Part shown: positions 1 through 10,800 of the stretch, one piece after another
Layout of the letters: every line of letters starts with the position of its first letter
Position numbering within the stretch: the first letter of the stretch is position 1
Assembly (NCBI RefSeq): GCF_030413175.1
Contig: NZ_CP129212.1
Location: 3,658,001-3,722,000, forward strand
Source: Bradyrhizobium roseum
GTDB taxonomy: Bacteria > Pseudomonadota > Alphaproteobacteria > Rhizobiales > Xanthobacteraceae
Reading direction: 5' to 3'
DNA length: 64,000 nucleotides
Made by a program: the position numbers and the translations under genes
The notes under the pieces: model-generated
The model's input: the letters and a program-made list of their open reading frames with translations, nothing else
What the model was told of the DNA's origin: nothing
The model's database searches: none

Positions 1-324
1 GCGGCGTGGCGGCGCCAGCCGAAATGGGTCGTGTCGCGGTCGTTGAAGTCGGTCGGCCCGAACGCCACGTTGGTAGCGAATGATGTCGAGGCGACGATAC
101 GAGGGTTGAAAGCGCAACGCGACGGGGTGATGGAAGTTTCAGGCCCAGCGTTGGCGGCAAGCCTGGGCAGCCTCGGCCTGGTGGATGAGTATCAATTATA
201 CATCCACCCCGTCGTGCTCGGCGGCGGCAAGCCGCTGTTCGCCGGCCCGCGGCCCCGGCTGCGCCTGGTGGCGAGCGATCCTATCGGCGCGGACGTGATC
301 AGGTTGACCTACGTTCCGGCATAA
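1..324 (+). CDS. DHFR/RibD C-terminal domain reductase, 3' part
   Basis: The frame is open from the first base, so the gene starts outside the window; about 107 residues are visible. The segment starting PKWVVSRSL and the run SLGLVDEYQLYIHPVVLGGG with a following G-x-P-L-F are typical of the dihydrofolate reductase / RibD C-terminal family, which includes NADPH-dependent reductases and many deaminase-reductase-like proteins of unknown substrate. It ends at a TAA. The family call is firm from these motifs, but the substrate cannot be told. No neighbour in the window suggests a pathway. Confidence 0.75.
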   Translation, partial: AAWRRQPKWVVSRSLKSVGPNATLVANDVEATIRGLKAQRDGVMEVSGPALAASLGSLGLVDEYQLYIHPVVLGGGKPLFAGPRPRLRLVASDPIGADVIRLTYVPA

Positions 325-467
325 CCGCACCGGTCTTAACAGGGCGACCTGATCGCGGAACATGGGCTGTCATAAAACCTTGTTGATAATGACGCGCCAT
401 TGACGCGATCGGCGATCAACTCTCCCGGCAAGCGGCGACGCCGCTATGCAGCAGGAGATTTCGTTCG

Positions 468-1118
468 ATGAATAAGGTTTTCCGCATTCTGGCGGCGCTC
501 GGGTTCGTGTGCGTCGCCGGTTCGGCTCACGCCGCCGTCCTCACTGAAAACTTCGATAGTCCGAACTTCGCCGACTGGCAAAGCGGCTGGTTCGGCCAGA
601 ACAGCAATGCCAAGCCCTTCTTCTCCAACCCGAACGATCGCGGCAACAACGTCACAGGCCTGACCATCTATGACGGTAACATCGACGATGGCCGCGCGGT
701 CAATATATTCTTCAATGCCGCATTCGCGGCGACCATCACCAATTTCTCGTTCGACATGCTGAATTACACCAGCGGTCTCGATCAGCTGCTCGAAGTGTTC
801 GACAGGGACGGCAATACGCTGTTCGGCACGGTATTGCCCGTGGTGGCGCAGGATCCGTCGGCTGATAACGGCAGCAACAACGGCTACGATTTCGGGGACA
901 GCAAATACACCCGCTACAGCGTGGACTCGACCAATGGAATCGGCGGCTTCCGCATCCGGCCGTTCGGCTCCGAAGGCAATGTCTCGATCGATGACCTCAG
1001 CGCAACCATCGCTGCCGTTCCGGAACCGTCCACCTGGGCGATGATGATCCTCGGCTTCGCCGGCGTCGGCTACATGACCTATCGCCGCCGCAAGCCGACC
1101 GCGCTCACCGCGGTCTGA
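468..1118 (+). CDS. PEP-CTERM sorting domain protein
   Basis: The 216-residue product starts with a signal peptide (residues 1-22, ending SAHA) and ends with a PEP-CTERM tail: [10 protein letters not shown], a hydrophobic helix, then the basic YRRRK run. The middle (about residues 25-185) is a secreted beta-rich region with many Asn, Asp and Gly and no motif I recognise. PEP-CTERM proteins are exported and processed by an exosortase at the outer envelope; no exosortase gene is in this window. An AGGAG at 453-457 supports the ATG at 468. The tail variant with WAMMILGF and G-x-G is the common alphaproteobacterial form. The function of the mature part is unknown. Confidence 0.85.
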   Translation: MNKVFRILAALGFVCVAGSAHAAVLTENFDSPNFADWQSGWFGQNSNAKPFFSNPNDRGNNVTGLTIYDGNIDDGRAVNIFFNAAFAATITNFSFDMLNYTSGLDQLLEVFDRDGNTLFGTVLPVVAQDPSADNGSNNGYDFGDSKYTRYSVDSTNGIGGFRIRPFGSEGNVSIDDLSATIAAVPEPSTWAMMILGFAGVGYMTYRRRKPTALTAV

Positions 1119-1272
1119 TCATTCAGCCCCGACCAGATGCCATCGACAGGCCGCCTAAGGGCGGCCTTTGAGCGTCTGGCGCTGGTTCCTGGTCTTGCCG
1201 GCGCAATCCATCGTCAGGAACGTCTTTCTCCCTGGCCCGTTGTCATGGACCAACAACGCAAAGGAGACATTG

Positions 1273-1515
1273 ATGAAGAAGCTTGTCGCAGTTGCCGCCT
1301 TCACGCTGATGTGTGGTTCGGCCTTCGCCCAAAATACCGGTGCGCCGGCAGCCGCCCAGAACGACATGAACAAGCCCGGCATGAATACCATGGATAAGGG
1401 CTCGATGAGCGGCACGTCAGGCATGTCCAACAATTCGACGTCCAAGAACGATCCGAAGAAGGAAATGTCGAAGGACGGTTCGCCGGCTGCCGGCAGCAAG
1501 GAAATGAAGAAGTAG
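1273..1515 (+). CDS. Small secreted Met/Lys/Ser-rich protein
   Basis: This 80-residue protein starts at ATG 1273 behind a clear AAGGAGA (1261-1267); longer in-frame extensions lack a ribosome site. A signal peptide covers residues 1-19 (ending AFA), followed by a low-complexity, hydrophilic mature chain with repeated Met-x-Lys, Met-Ser and Asn-Asp motifs. It resembles small periplasmic pentapeptide-MXKDX-like proteins of rhizobia, a family without a known function. There is no cysteine in the mature part and no catalytic motif. It stands alone between the PEP-CTERM gene and glmS. Confidence 0.7.
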   Translation: MKKLVAVAAFTLMCGSAFAQNTGAPAAAQNDMNKPGMNTMDKGSMSGTSGMSNNSTSKNDPKKEMSKDGSPAAGSKEMKK

Positions 1516-1617
1516 TCGCGGCACAACACCGCAAGAAAGCTGCGCCGTCAACGTGATGGCGCGGCTATCTCTCTCGGAGCCGGCGAGGCGGCGGTGACTA
1601 GGCAAAACGTACCTCAA

Positions 1618-1655
1618 TTCGCTGTATCTTTGTATCTTTCGTTCGCTGTATCTTT
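1618..1655 (+). repeat. Two direct copies of a 14-bp T-rich motif upstream of glmS
   Basis: The motif TTCGCTGTATCTTT occurs at 1618-1631 and again at 1642-1655, a 24-bp period, with a partial third TGTATCTTTC between them. It lies about 170 bp upstream of glmS in a 306-bp gene-free stretch (1516-1821). Function unknown; an operator or simple slippage are both possible. Confidence 0.5.
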
Positions 1656-1721
1656 TTGCCCGCGGATACGCGCGGTTACTCCCCATTCAGGCGATCCGAT
1701 AAGCCTTCCGCTTAAGACTGT

Positions 1722-1744
1722 CTCAATACGCAACAATTATTGAG
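1722..1744 (+). other. Short hairpin in the glmS upstream region
   Basis: CTCAATA (1722-1728) can pair with TATTGAG (1738-1744) across a 9-base loop, 77 bases before the glmS start. It could be an operator or part of the 5' leader. I see no glmS ribozyme signature, as expected outside Firmicutes. Confidence 0.3.
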
Positions 1745-1821
1745 TATCTGTCAGCCGGCATTTCTCGTTAAGAGGAGCGCGGGTCGCGACGCGCTATGGT
1801 CGCTTTGGGGAATTGAACCGC

Positions 1822-3648
<1,827 letters not shown>

Positions 3649-3750
3649 AGCGTTTTCCAGCGAAGTGGATCCCGGTTCGCGTTAAGAAAACGCGTCGAAA
3701 TGGAGAATCTGGAGCTCCGTTTCGATACAATCGAAACGGAAAAGGCTCCA
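3649..3750. repeat. Rhizobial palindromic intergenic repeat after glmS
   Basis: This starts directly after the glmS stop. GCGTTTTC near 3650 and GAAAACGC near 3686 form one inverted pair; CCGTTTCGAT (3717-3726) and ATCGAAACGG (3730-3739) form a perfect 10-bp stem with a 3-base loop. Similar GCGTTTTC...GAAAACGC elements are common between genes in Bradyrhizobium and relatives. There is no U-run, so it is not a classical terminator. Confidence 0.6.
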
Positions 3751-3898
3751 GTCAAGTCGCTTGGCTGTCACGCTGGCCCTTCAAAAACCTGCTAGGATGG
3801 CTTAGCTGGGAGAGAGGTGCGATCGGCAAAACCGGACCCCGGTTTGGCGTCCGACCGCGCCCGAATGTCGAGCCCGGCTGCCCTGACCTGGAACCCCG

Positions 3899-4678
3899 AT
3901 GAACCGCGAAGACCTGCCCCCGACCGAGCTTCCCGACGAACCGCTGCTGGACGAACCGCATACCGGGCTGATGGCCCGTTTCCGGAACTATTTTTTGACC
4001 GGACTGATTGTCGCAGGGCCGGTCGCGATTACGTTTTACCTGACCTGGTGGTTCGTAAACTGGGTGGACGGCATCGTCCGTCCGTTCGTGCCCATGGCCT
4101 ACCGGCCCGAAACCTATCTGCCGTTCGGTCTGCCCGGTTCGGGCCTGATCGTCGCGGTGGTCGCGTTGACGCTGCTCGGCTTCCTCGCCGCCAATTTGAT
4201 CGGGCGGACCCTGGTCGATCTCGGTGAGCGGCTGCTCGGCCGCATGCCCGTGGTGCGCGCGATCTATCGCGGCCTCAAGCAGGTGTTCGAGACGCTGTTC
4301 TCCGGCAAGGGCTCGAGTTTTCGCAAGGTCGGCCTGGTGGAGTTTCCCTCGCCGGGCATGTGGTCGATCGTCCTGATCTCGCAGTCGCCCAGCGTGAACA
4401 TTGCCGCCAGATTGCCCGGGGAGGAGGAGCACATCTCGGTGTTCCTGCCCTGCGCGCCGAACCCGACCACCGGATTCTTCTTCTACGTGCCCCGAAGCAA
4501 GGTCCTCGAAGTCGAGATGAGCACCGAGGACGCCGCGACGCTGATCATGTCGGCCGGCGTGGTGCAGCCCGGCTCCGACCCGCAGAAACGCAACGCCGCC
4601 GCACTCGCCGGCATGGCCAACGCTGCGCGGGTGGCAAATTCGGCCGCGCTGCAGCCGGCGAAGGTGAAGGCGGAGTAG
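3899..4678 (+). CDS. DUF502 family membrane protein
   Basis: The 259-residue protein has an acidic N-terminus, then two predicted membrane helices: about residues 31-57 (FLTGLIVAGPVAITFYLTWW) and 80-103 (GLIVAVVALTLLGFLAANLI). Between and after them are DUF502 hallmarks: GRTLVDLGERLLGRMPVVRAIY, then a soluble domain with GLVEFPSPGMWSIVLIS and PNPTTGFFFYVPRS. The family is widespread in proteobacteria and plants (LIKE-COV proteins) without a settled bacterial function. It lies between glmS and recG on the plus strand. The ribosome site before ATG 3899 is weak. Confidence 0.88.
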   Translation: MNREDLPPTELPDEPLLDEPHTGLMARFRNYFLTGLIVAGPVAITFYLTWWFVNWVDGIVRPFVPMAYRPETYLPFGLPGSGLIVAVVALTLLGFLAANLIGRTLVDLGERLLGRMPVVRAIYRGLKQVFETLFSGKGSSFRKVGLVEFPSPGMWSIVLISQSPSVNIAARLPGEEEHISVFLPCAPNPTTGFFFYVPRSKVLEVEMSTEDAATLIMSAGVVQPGSDPQKRNAAALAGMANAARVANSAALQPAKVKAE

Positions 4679-4721
4679 GTTCGCTGTGGCGAACCCACGT
4701 GGATCTCGCTATGGTTGAGCC

Positions 4722-4952
4722 ATGAGCCCGAAAGCAAAAGCATTGCTTGAGCAGGTGCAATCCTGGCCGGACGAGGATGTGCAGGAATTGGCTGACGTCG
4801 CCCGCGAAATCGAGTCGCGGCGCAGTGGCGTGTACCAACTATCGGACGAAGAGCGGGTCGCGGTCCGCGCCGGAATGGACGCCGCACGACGAGGTGATTT
4901 TGCCGCTGACGATGAAATAGAGGCGCTTTACCGTTTGCACGATCGTGCATGA
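4722..4952 (+). CDS. Putative antitoxin of a ParE-type pair
   Basis: This 76-residue acidic protein (LEQVQSWPDEDVQELADVAREIESRR, then a helical C-terminal half) resembles the short addiction-module antitoxins that precede ParE/RelE toxins, including the ALSxxER-like segment LSDEERVAVRAGMDAARRGD. Its stop overlaps the start of the next gene (ATGA at 4949-4952), the usual coupling in type II toxin-antitoxin operons. The N-terminal half would bind DNA and the C-terminal part the toxin. The assignment rests on size, motif and neighbour. Confidence 0.75.
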   Translation: MSPKAKALLEQVQSWPDEDVQELADVAREIESRRSGVYQLSDEERVAVRAGMDAARRGDFAADDEIEALYRLHDRA

Positions 4953-5239
4953 AGGTTCGCTTTACCCGTCCGGCACAGCGTGATCTCGTTCGAATCCACG
5001 CATATGTCAGCCAGGAAAGTCCGGAAGTCGCCTCTCGCCTTGTCGCGCGGCTCATCGAGCGGTCGCGACAACTCGCCGAAAGCCCTCTCGAAGGCAGGGC
5101 GACGGATGAGCCGAATACGCGCGTCATCGTCGCTCCCCGCCTGCGCTATTTCATCTTTTACTCAATCGTCGCCGACGAGATACACATCACCCACATACGG
5201 CATACGTCGCGCCGCCGTCCACCTGGCTGGAATCGATAG
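4949..5239 (+). CDS. RelE/ParE family toxin
   Basis: The 96-residue basic protein starts MKVRFTRPAQRDLVRIHAYV and ends with FYSIVADEIHITHIRHTSRR, the pattern of the ParE/RelE fold: an N-terminal helix pair, then a beta sheet ending in a basic strand. In this family ParE-like members poison gyrase and RelE-like members cleave mRNA; the IxxYI-type start and long helix favour ParE. It is translationally coupled to the antitoxin and ends 10 bases before the recG stop, which lies on the opposite strand. The pair sits inside an otherwise housekeeping block, suggesting later insertion. Confidence 0.85.
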   Translation: MKVRFTRPAQRDLVRIHAYVSQESPEVASRLVARLIERSRQLAESPLEGRATDEPNTRVIVAPRLRYFIFYSIVADEIHITHIRHTSRRRPPGWNR

Positions 5240-5249
5240 AGGCGGTGAA

Positions 5250-7358
5250 TCATCCCGCCCCGATCAGCGGCACCGCCTCATCGCGCTCATATAGATACAG
5301 CAGGCACCGCAGCGCCTCGCCGCGATCGCCTTTCAGTTTCGGATTATCCTTCATGATCCGCAGCGCCTCGTCGCGCGCCTGCGTGATCAATTGGGCGTGC
5401 ACGTCGGGGCGGGCGATGCGGTAGCCGGGCAGGCCGCTCTGGCGGATGCCGAGCACGTCGCCTTCGCCGCGCAGCTTCAAATCCTCTTCCGCGATCCGAA
5501 AGCCGTCGGTGGTCTCCCGGATCACCTTCAGCCGTGCTTTCGACATCTCCCCGAGCGGCTCCTTGTAGAGCAGCAGGCACGTTGAGGCCTCCGAGCCCCG
5601 TCCGATCCGGCCGCGCAGCTGGTGCAGTTGCGCGAGCCCGAAGCGTTCGGCGTTCTCGATTACCATGATGGTCGCAGCGGGAACGTCGACGCCGACCTCC
5701 ACTACCGTGGTCGCCACCAGCAGCCCGATCTCGTGGGCGGCGAATTGCGCCATCACGCGGTCTTTCTCGGTGCCCTTCATCTGGCCGTGGACGAGACCGA
5801 CTTTGTCGCCAAAACGCTCTCGCAGCTTCTCAAACCGCTCGGTGGCATTGGTGAGGTGCTCGGTGCCTTCGGCCTCCGATTCCTCCACCAGCGGGCAGAT
5901 CCAGTAGACCAGCTTGCCGGCTTGCAGCGCGCGGCCAATGCTATCCGTCACTTCGTCAAGACGGCTCATCGAAATGGTACGGGTTTCGATCGGTTGCCGG
6001 CCCGCCGGTTTCTCGCGCAGCTCGGAGACGTCCATGTCGCCGAAATACGTCAGCACCAGGGTGCGCGGGATCGGCGTCGCGCTCAACACCAGCACGTCGA
6101 CCGCGTCGCCTTTGTTGGTCAGCGCCAGCCGTTCGCGCACGCCAAAACGATGCTGTTCGTCGACCACCGCCAGCGCCAGCGCCTTGTAGATCACATCGTC
6201 CTGGATCAGCGCGTGGGTGCCGACCAGAAAATCGATCTCGCCGGCTTCCAGCCGCGCCAGAATCTCGCGCCGTTCCTTGCCCTTCTCGCGCCCGGTCAGG
6301 ATCGCCACCCGCATGCCGGCGCGCTCGGCCAGCGGCGCGATGGTCTTGATGTGCTGGCGCGCGAGCAGTTCGGTCGGCGCCATCAGCGCTGCCTGCTTGC
6401 CGACCTCCGTGACCGCAGCGGCGGCCAGCAGCGCCACCACCGTCTTGCCGGACCCCACGTCGCCCTGCAGCAGCCGCAGCATCCGCACCGGCTGCCGCAG
6501 ATCCTCGGCGATCGCCGCGGCCGCCTCGCGCTGTGAGGACGTCAATGCGTAGGGCAGGGCGTCGATGATCTTGTGGCGCAAATGGCCGTCGCCGGCATTG
6601 CGGTCGCCGGCCGGCCGCCGCAGCTGCGCGCGCACCAGTGCCAGCGCCAGTTGACCGGCGAGCAGTTCGTCGAAGGCGAGCCGCGACCAGAACGGACCAT
6701 CGGGCAAGATGTCGGTAAGCTCGACCGGCACATGCACGCGGTTCAGCGCCTCGCGGATCGGCGGAAAGCTGCAGCGACGGATGACTTCCGGGCTGATCCA
6801 CTCGGGCAAATCAGGCAGTTTCAGCAGCGCCTGCGCGATCGCGCGGCGCAGCGAGCCGAGCGCCAGGCCCTCGGTGAGCGGATAGACGGGATCGATGCCG
6901 CTGAGTTTGGCAAATCCGGCCTCGTCCACCACGCGATCGGGATGCACGATCTGCGGGGTGCCGTCATACATTTGCAGCGTGCCGGAGACATAGCGCTTCT
7001 CGCCGACCGGCAGCAGCTTTTCGACATAACCGGGCTTGGCGCGAAAGAATGTCAGCACCACGTCGCCGGTTTCGTCAGAGGCGTAGACGAGATAGGGTGC
7101 GCGCGAATTGCGCGGCGGCGGCGGCCGGTGGCGATCGACGGTGACTTCCAGCGTCACCATGGTTCCCTGAACCGCTTCGCGAATCTTCGGCTGCGCCCGG
7201 CGGTCGATCACGCTGGCCGGCAAATGCAGCAGCAGATCGACCAGCCGCGGCGTCTCATCGCGCGACAGCAGATAGCGCAGCAGCTTGTCCTGCTTCGGCC
7301 CGACCCCTGGAAGGGTCGTGACCGGCGCAAACAAAGGATTGAGCAAAGTGGGGCGCAT
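5250..7358 (-). CDS. recG: ATP-dependent DNA helicase RecG
   Basis: RecG remodels stalled replication forks and Holliday junctions using ATP. The 702-residue product has the N-terminal wedge/OB domain (LPGVGPKQDKLLRYL near 15-30), then helicase motifs: Walker A GDVGSGKTVVAL, DEQH box AVVDEQHRFGVRERL, motif III LSATPIPRTL, and the C-terminal motifs QLRGRIGRG and LLVATTVVEVGVD. I chose ATG 7358; the in-frame extension to 7406 encodes RGSSPRMTP, which comes from the palindromic repeat at 7383-7452 and is not RecG-like. It is divergent from sdhE, with 202 bp between the two starts. Confidence 0.96.
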   Translation of the reverse strand: MRPTLLNPLFAPVTTLPGVGPKQDKLLRYLLSRDETPRLVDLLLHLPASVIDRRAQPKIREAVQGTMVTLEVTVDRHRPPPPRNSRAPYLVYASDETGDVVLTFFRAKPGYVEKLLPVGEKRYVSGTLQMYDGTPQIVHPDRVVDEAGFAKLSGIDPVYPLTEGLALGSLRRAIAQALLKLPDLPEWISPEVIRRCSFPPIREALNRVHVPVELTDILPDGPFWSRLAFDELLAGQLALALVRAQLRRPAGDRNAGDGHLRHKIIDALPYALTSSQREAAAAIAEDLRQPVRMLRLLQGDVGSGKTVVALLAAAAVTEVGKQAALMAPTELLARQHIKTIAPLAERAGMRVAILTGREKGKERREILARLEAGEIDFLVGTHALIQDDVIYKALALAVVDEQHRFGVRERLALTNKGDAVDVLVLSATPIPRTLVLTYFGDMDVSELREKPAGRQPIETRTISMSRLDEVTDSIGRALQAGKLVYWICPLVEESEAEGTEHLTNATERFEKLRERFGDKVGLVHGQMKGTEKDRVMAQFAAHEIGLLVATTVVEVGVDVPAATIMVIENAERFGLAQLHQLRGRIGRGSEASTCLLLYKEPLGEMSKARLKVIRETTDGFRIAEEDLKLRGEGDVLGIRQSGLPGYRIARPDVHAQLITQARDEALRIMKDNPKLKGDRGEALRCLLYLYERDEAVPLIGAG

Positions 7359-7382
7359 CGAGCTCTCGTCGCATGCAGGTGT

Positions 7383-7452
7383 CATGCGCGGGCTTGACCC
7401 GCGCATCCATCTTCAAGAGAGGATGGATTGCCGGGTCAAGCCCGGCAATGAC
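7383..7452. repeat. Long palindromic repeat between recG and sdhE
   Basis: GCGGGCTTGACCCGCGCATCCATC (two 12-base parts, from 7389) is matched downstream by a near-perfect inverted copy in GGATGGATTGCCGGGTCAAG and CCCGGC, giving a stem of more than 20 pairs. This GGGTCAAGCCC element is common between genes in Bradyrhizobium. It lies in the shared upstream region of recG and sdhE. Confidence 0.7.
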
Positions 7453-7560
7453 AGGACAGTTGATAATCGCGAATACAAAGGGCTGACATTGGCTGCCCTG
7501 GTCGCTATATCAACCCCGCCCGGCACGCCGGGCTTTTGGCGTTCGGATGGGACCAGGGAA

Positions 7561-7851
7561 ATGACGGGTACGACACGGTCGAGCGGCGGCCTCGACGACC
7601 GCCGCAAGCGGCTTTTGTTCCGCTGCTGGCATCGCGGTACCCGCGAGATGGATCTTATCCTCGGCCGCTTTGCGGATGCAGAGATATCGACCCTGCGCGA
7701 TGATGAACTGGCCGATCTCGAGCAACTGATCGAGCTGCCCGATCCCGATCTCTCTGCCGCGTTGATCGGCGACGCGCCGCTTGATCCGGAATACGCGACC
7801 GCGCTGTTCCACCGCATCAAGTCGTTTCGCGCCGTGGACCGCGACGCATGA
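7561..7851 (+). CDS. sdhE: FAD assembly factor SdhE (succinate dehydrogenase assembly factor 2)
   Basis: SdhE helps attach FAD covalently to the flavoprotein subunit of succinate dehydrogenase. The 96-residue product contains the family signature in RKRLLFRCWHRGTREMD (RGxxE region near residues 22-29), followed by the five-helix DUF339 fold with DDELADLEQLIELPDPDL. The ATG at 7561 is preferred over upstream in-frame starts because these lie in the palindromic repeat. Its TGA overlaps the ATG of mfd (7848), so the two are coupled; this sdhE-mfd order is typical for the group. Confidence 0.9.
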   Translation: MTGTTRSSGGLDDRRKRLLFRCWHRGTREMDLILGRFADAEISTLRDDELADLEQLIELPDPDLSAALIGDAPLDPEYATALFHRIKSFRAVDRDA

Positions 7852-10800
7852 AGGCGCCGGTCAAATCGCCCGCAACGCTGCTGGCTCCCGGCCGCGCGCT
7901 GACCTTCGCCAACGTTGCCGAAGGCGCCGAGGGACTGGTCGTCTCCGATCTGGCGCGCGCGGTGGCGGCACGGCCGAAACCGCCCGCCGTGAGTCTGGCC
8001 GTGGTCTGCCGCGACGGCCCGCGCATGCAGCAGCTGGCGCGGGCGCTGGAATTCTTCGCGCCCGATCTGCCGGTGATGCAGTTTCCGGCCTGGGACTGCC
8101 AGCCCTATGACCGGGTGTCGCCGCATGGCGGCATCCTGGCGCAACGCCTGACCACGCTGGCGCGGCTGTCGCGCCTGACGGGCAGCGACAAGCCGCTGAT
8201 CGTGCTGACCACGGTCAACGCCATCGTGCAGCGCGTGCCGGCCCGCGAAGTCGTCGCGGCGCAGGCGCTGTCGGTGGCGCCCGGCCATGTCGTGCCGATG
8301 GACTCGATCGTGGCCTGGCTGGAGCACAATGGCTACAACCGCTCCTCGACCGTACGCGAGCCCGGCGAATATGCCGTACGCGGCGGCATCCTCGACCTGT
8401 TTCCGGCCGGCCTCGATCAGCCGGTGCGGTTTGACTTCTTCGGCGACTCCCTCGAATCGATCCGCACTTTCGACGCCGAAACCCAGCGCACGCTGCTCGG
8501 CATGCGCGCGCTCGATCTGGTTCCGGTCTCGGAATTCCAGCTCGTCACCGAAACCATCCGCCGCTTCCGCATGGGCTATGTCGCGACCTTCGGCGCGCCG
8601 CAGCGCGACGACCTGCTGTATGAAGCCGTCAGCGAGGGCCGCCGCCATCCCGGCATCGAGCACTGGCTGCCGCTGTTCCAGGAGCGGATGGACACGCTGT
8701 TCGATTATCTCGACGGCGCGCCGGTCGCGATCGAGCCGCAGGGCGAGGACGCCGCCCGCGAGCGTTTCAAGCAGATCCAGGATTATTACGAGGCGCGGCG
8801 CGAGGCGCTGGATCATCCAGGCTCCGGCGCGATCTACAAGCCGTTGCCGCCGGATCGGCTCTATCTGACGGAATCCGAGTGGACCGAACGCCTGGCTGAG
8901 GCTGCGGTGGCGCGGCTGACGCCGTTTGCGGTGCCGGACGACAGCACTGATGTGTTCGACGCCGGCGCGCGTCAGGGCCGCAATTTCACGCCCGAGCGCG
9001 CCGACACATCGGTCAACGTGTTCGAAGCCGTGGTGGCGCATGTGCAGGCGCTGCAGGCCCAGCGCAAGAAGGTGGTGATCACGCTGTGGAGCGAAGGATC
9101 GCGCGACCGCATGGACAGCATGCTGCGCGACCACAAGCTTGCCAACCTCACCAGCGTCAACGCCTGGCGCACGGTGCAGGCGACGCCGCGCAACGAGACC
9201 ATGCTGGCCGTGGTCGGCATGGAAAGCGGCTTTGAGACCGACGAATTCGCCGTCATCAGCGAGCAGGACATTCTGGGCGACCGTCTGGTGCGGCCGCGCA
9301 AATCGAGCCGCAAGCTCGACAACTTCATCTCCGAAGTCACAAGTCTCGCCACCGGCGATCTCGTGGTTCACGTCGAGCACGGCATCGGGCGCTTTGTGGG
9401 CCTGCAGACCATCGAGGTTGGTGGCGCGCCGCATGACTGCCTCGAACTGCGTTACGCCGCCGAAACAAAGCTGTTCCTGCCGGTCGAGAACATCGAACTG
9501 CTGTCGCGCTACGGCTCCGACGGCGCCAATGTCGAACTGGATCGGCTCGGCGGCGGCGGCTGGCAGGCGCGCAAGGCAAAACTCAAGAACCGCATCCGCG
9601 AGATCGCCGGCGAACTGATCAAGATCGCGGCCGAACGGCAGCTGCACGAAGCGCCGAAAATGCCGGTACAGCCCCATGTCTATGACGAGTTCTGCGCGCG
9701 CTTCCCGTATGAAGAAACCGAGGACCAGCTCGGCGCCATCACGTCCACGCTGAAGGACCTCGAAAGCGGCCGGCCCATGGACCGGTTGATCTGCGGCGAC
9801 GTCGGCTTCGGCAAGACCGAGGTGGCGCTGCGCGCGGCGTTTGCGGTAGCGCTCGACGGCAAGCAGGTCGCCGTGGTGGTGCCGACGACGCTCTTGGCCC
9901 GTCAGCACAGCAAGAATTTCGCCGAGCGTTTTCGCGGGTTTCCGGTCAACGTCGCGCAGGCCTCGCGCCTGATCCCGGCGAAGGAGCTGACGCAGGTCAA
10001 GAAGGGACTGACCGATGGCCAGGTCGACATCGTGGTGGGTACCCACGCGCTGCTCGGCAAGTCGATCAAGTTCAGGGATCTCGGGCTTCTGATCGTCGAC
10101 GAGGAGCAGCACTTTGGCGTCAGCGCCAAGGAGCGGCTGAAGCAGTTGCGGGCGCAGGTGCACGTGTTGACGCTGAGCGCCACGCCGATTCCGCGCACGC
10201 TGCAACTGGCGCTGACCGGCGTGCGCGATCTCTCGATCATCGCCACGCCCCCGGTCGATCGCCTCGCGGTGCGCACCTTCGTGGCGCCGCACGACCCGCT
10301 GATGATCCGCGAGGCTTTGCTGCGCGAGCGCTACCGCGGCGGCCAGGCGTTCTACGTCGTGCCGCGGATCGAGGACCTCGCCAGCGTCAAGGATTTTCTC
10401 GACAAGAACGTGCCGGAGATGAAGGTCGCGGTTGCACACGGCCAGATGGCGCCGACCGTGATCGAGGACATCATGTCGGCGTTCTACGACGGCAAATACG
10501 ACATCCTGCTCTCGACCACGATCATCGAGTCCGGCCTCGACATCCCGACCGCCAACACGCTGATCGTGCACCGCGCCGACATGTTCGGCCTGGCGCAGCT
10601 CTACCAGCTCCGTGGACGCGTGGGGCGCTCGAAGCTGCGCGCCTACGCCCTGTTCACGCTTCCGGCGCAGCAGAAGATCACGGCACAAGCCGAGCGGCGG
10701 CTGAAAGTGCTGCAGTCGCTGGAAACGCTCGGCGCGGGCTTCCAGCTCGCCTCGCACGACCTCGATATCCGGGGCGCCGGCAATCTGCTCGGCGAGGAGC

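Noticed and set aside
1813..1821. TTG start three codons upstream for glmS
   Set aside because: GlmS needs Cys directly after the initiator Met; only ATG 1822 gives this.
3717..3739. Rho-independent terminator of glmS
   Set aside because: The stem is perfect but followed by AAAAGG, with no T-run on the plus strand; it belongs to a repeat element.
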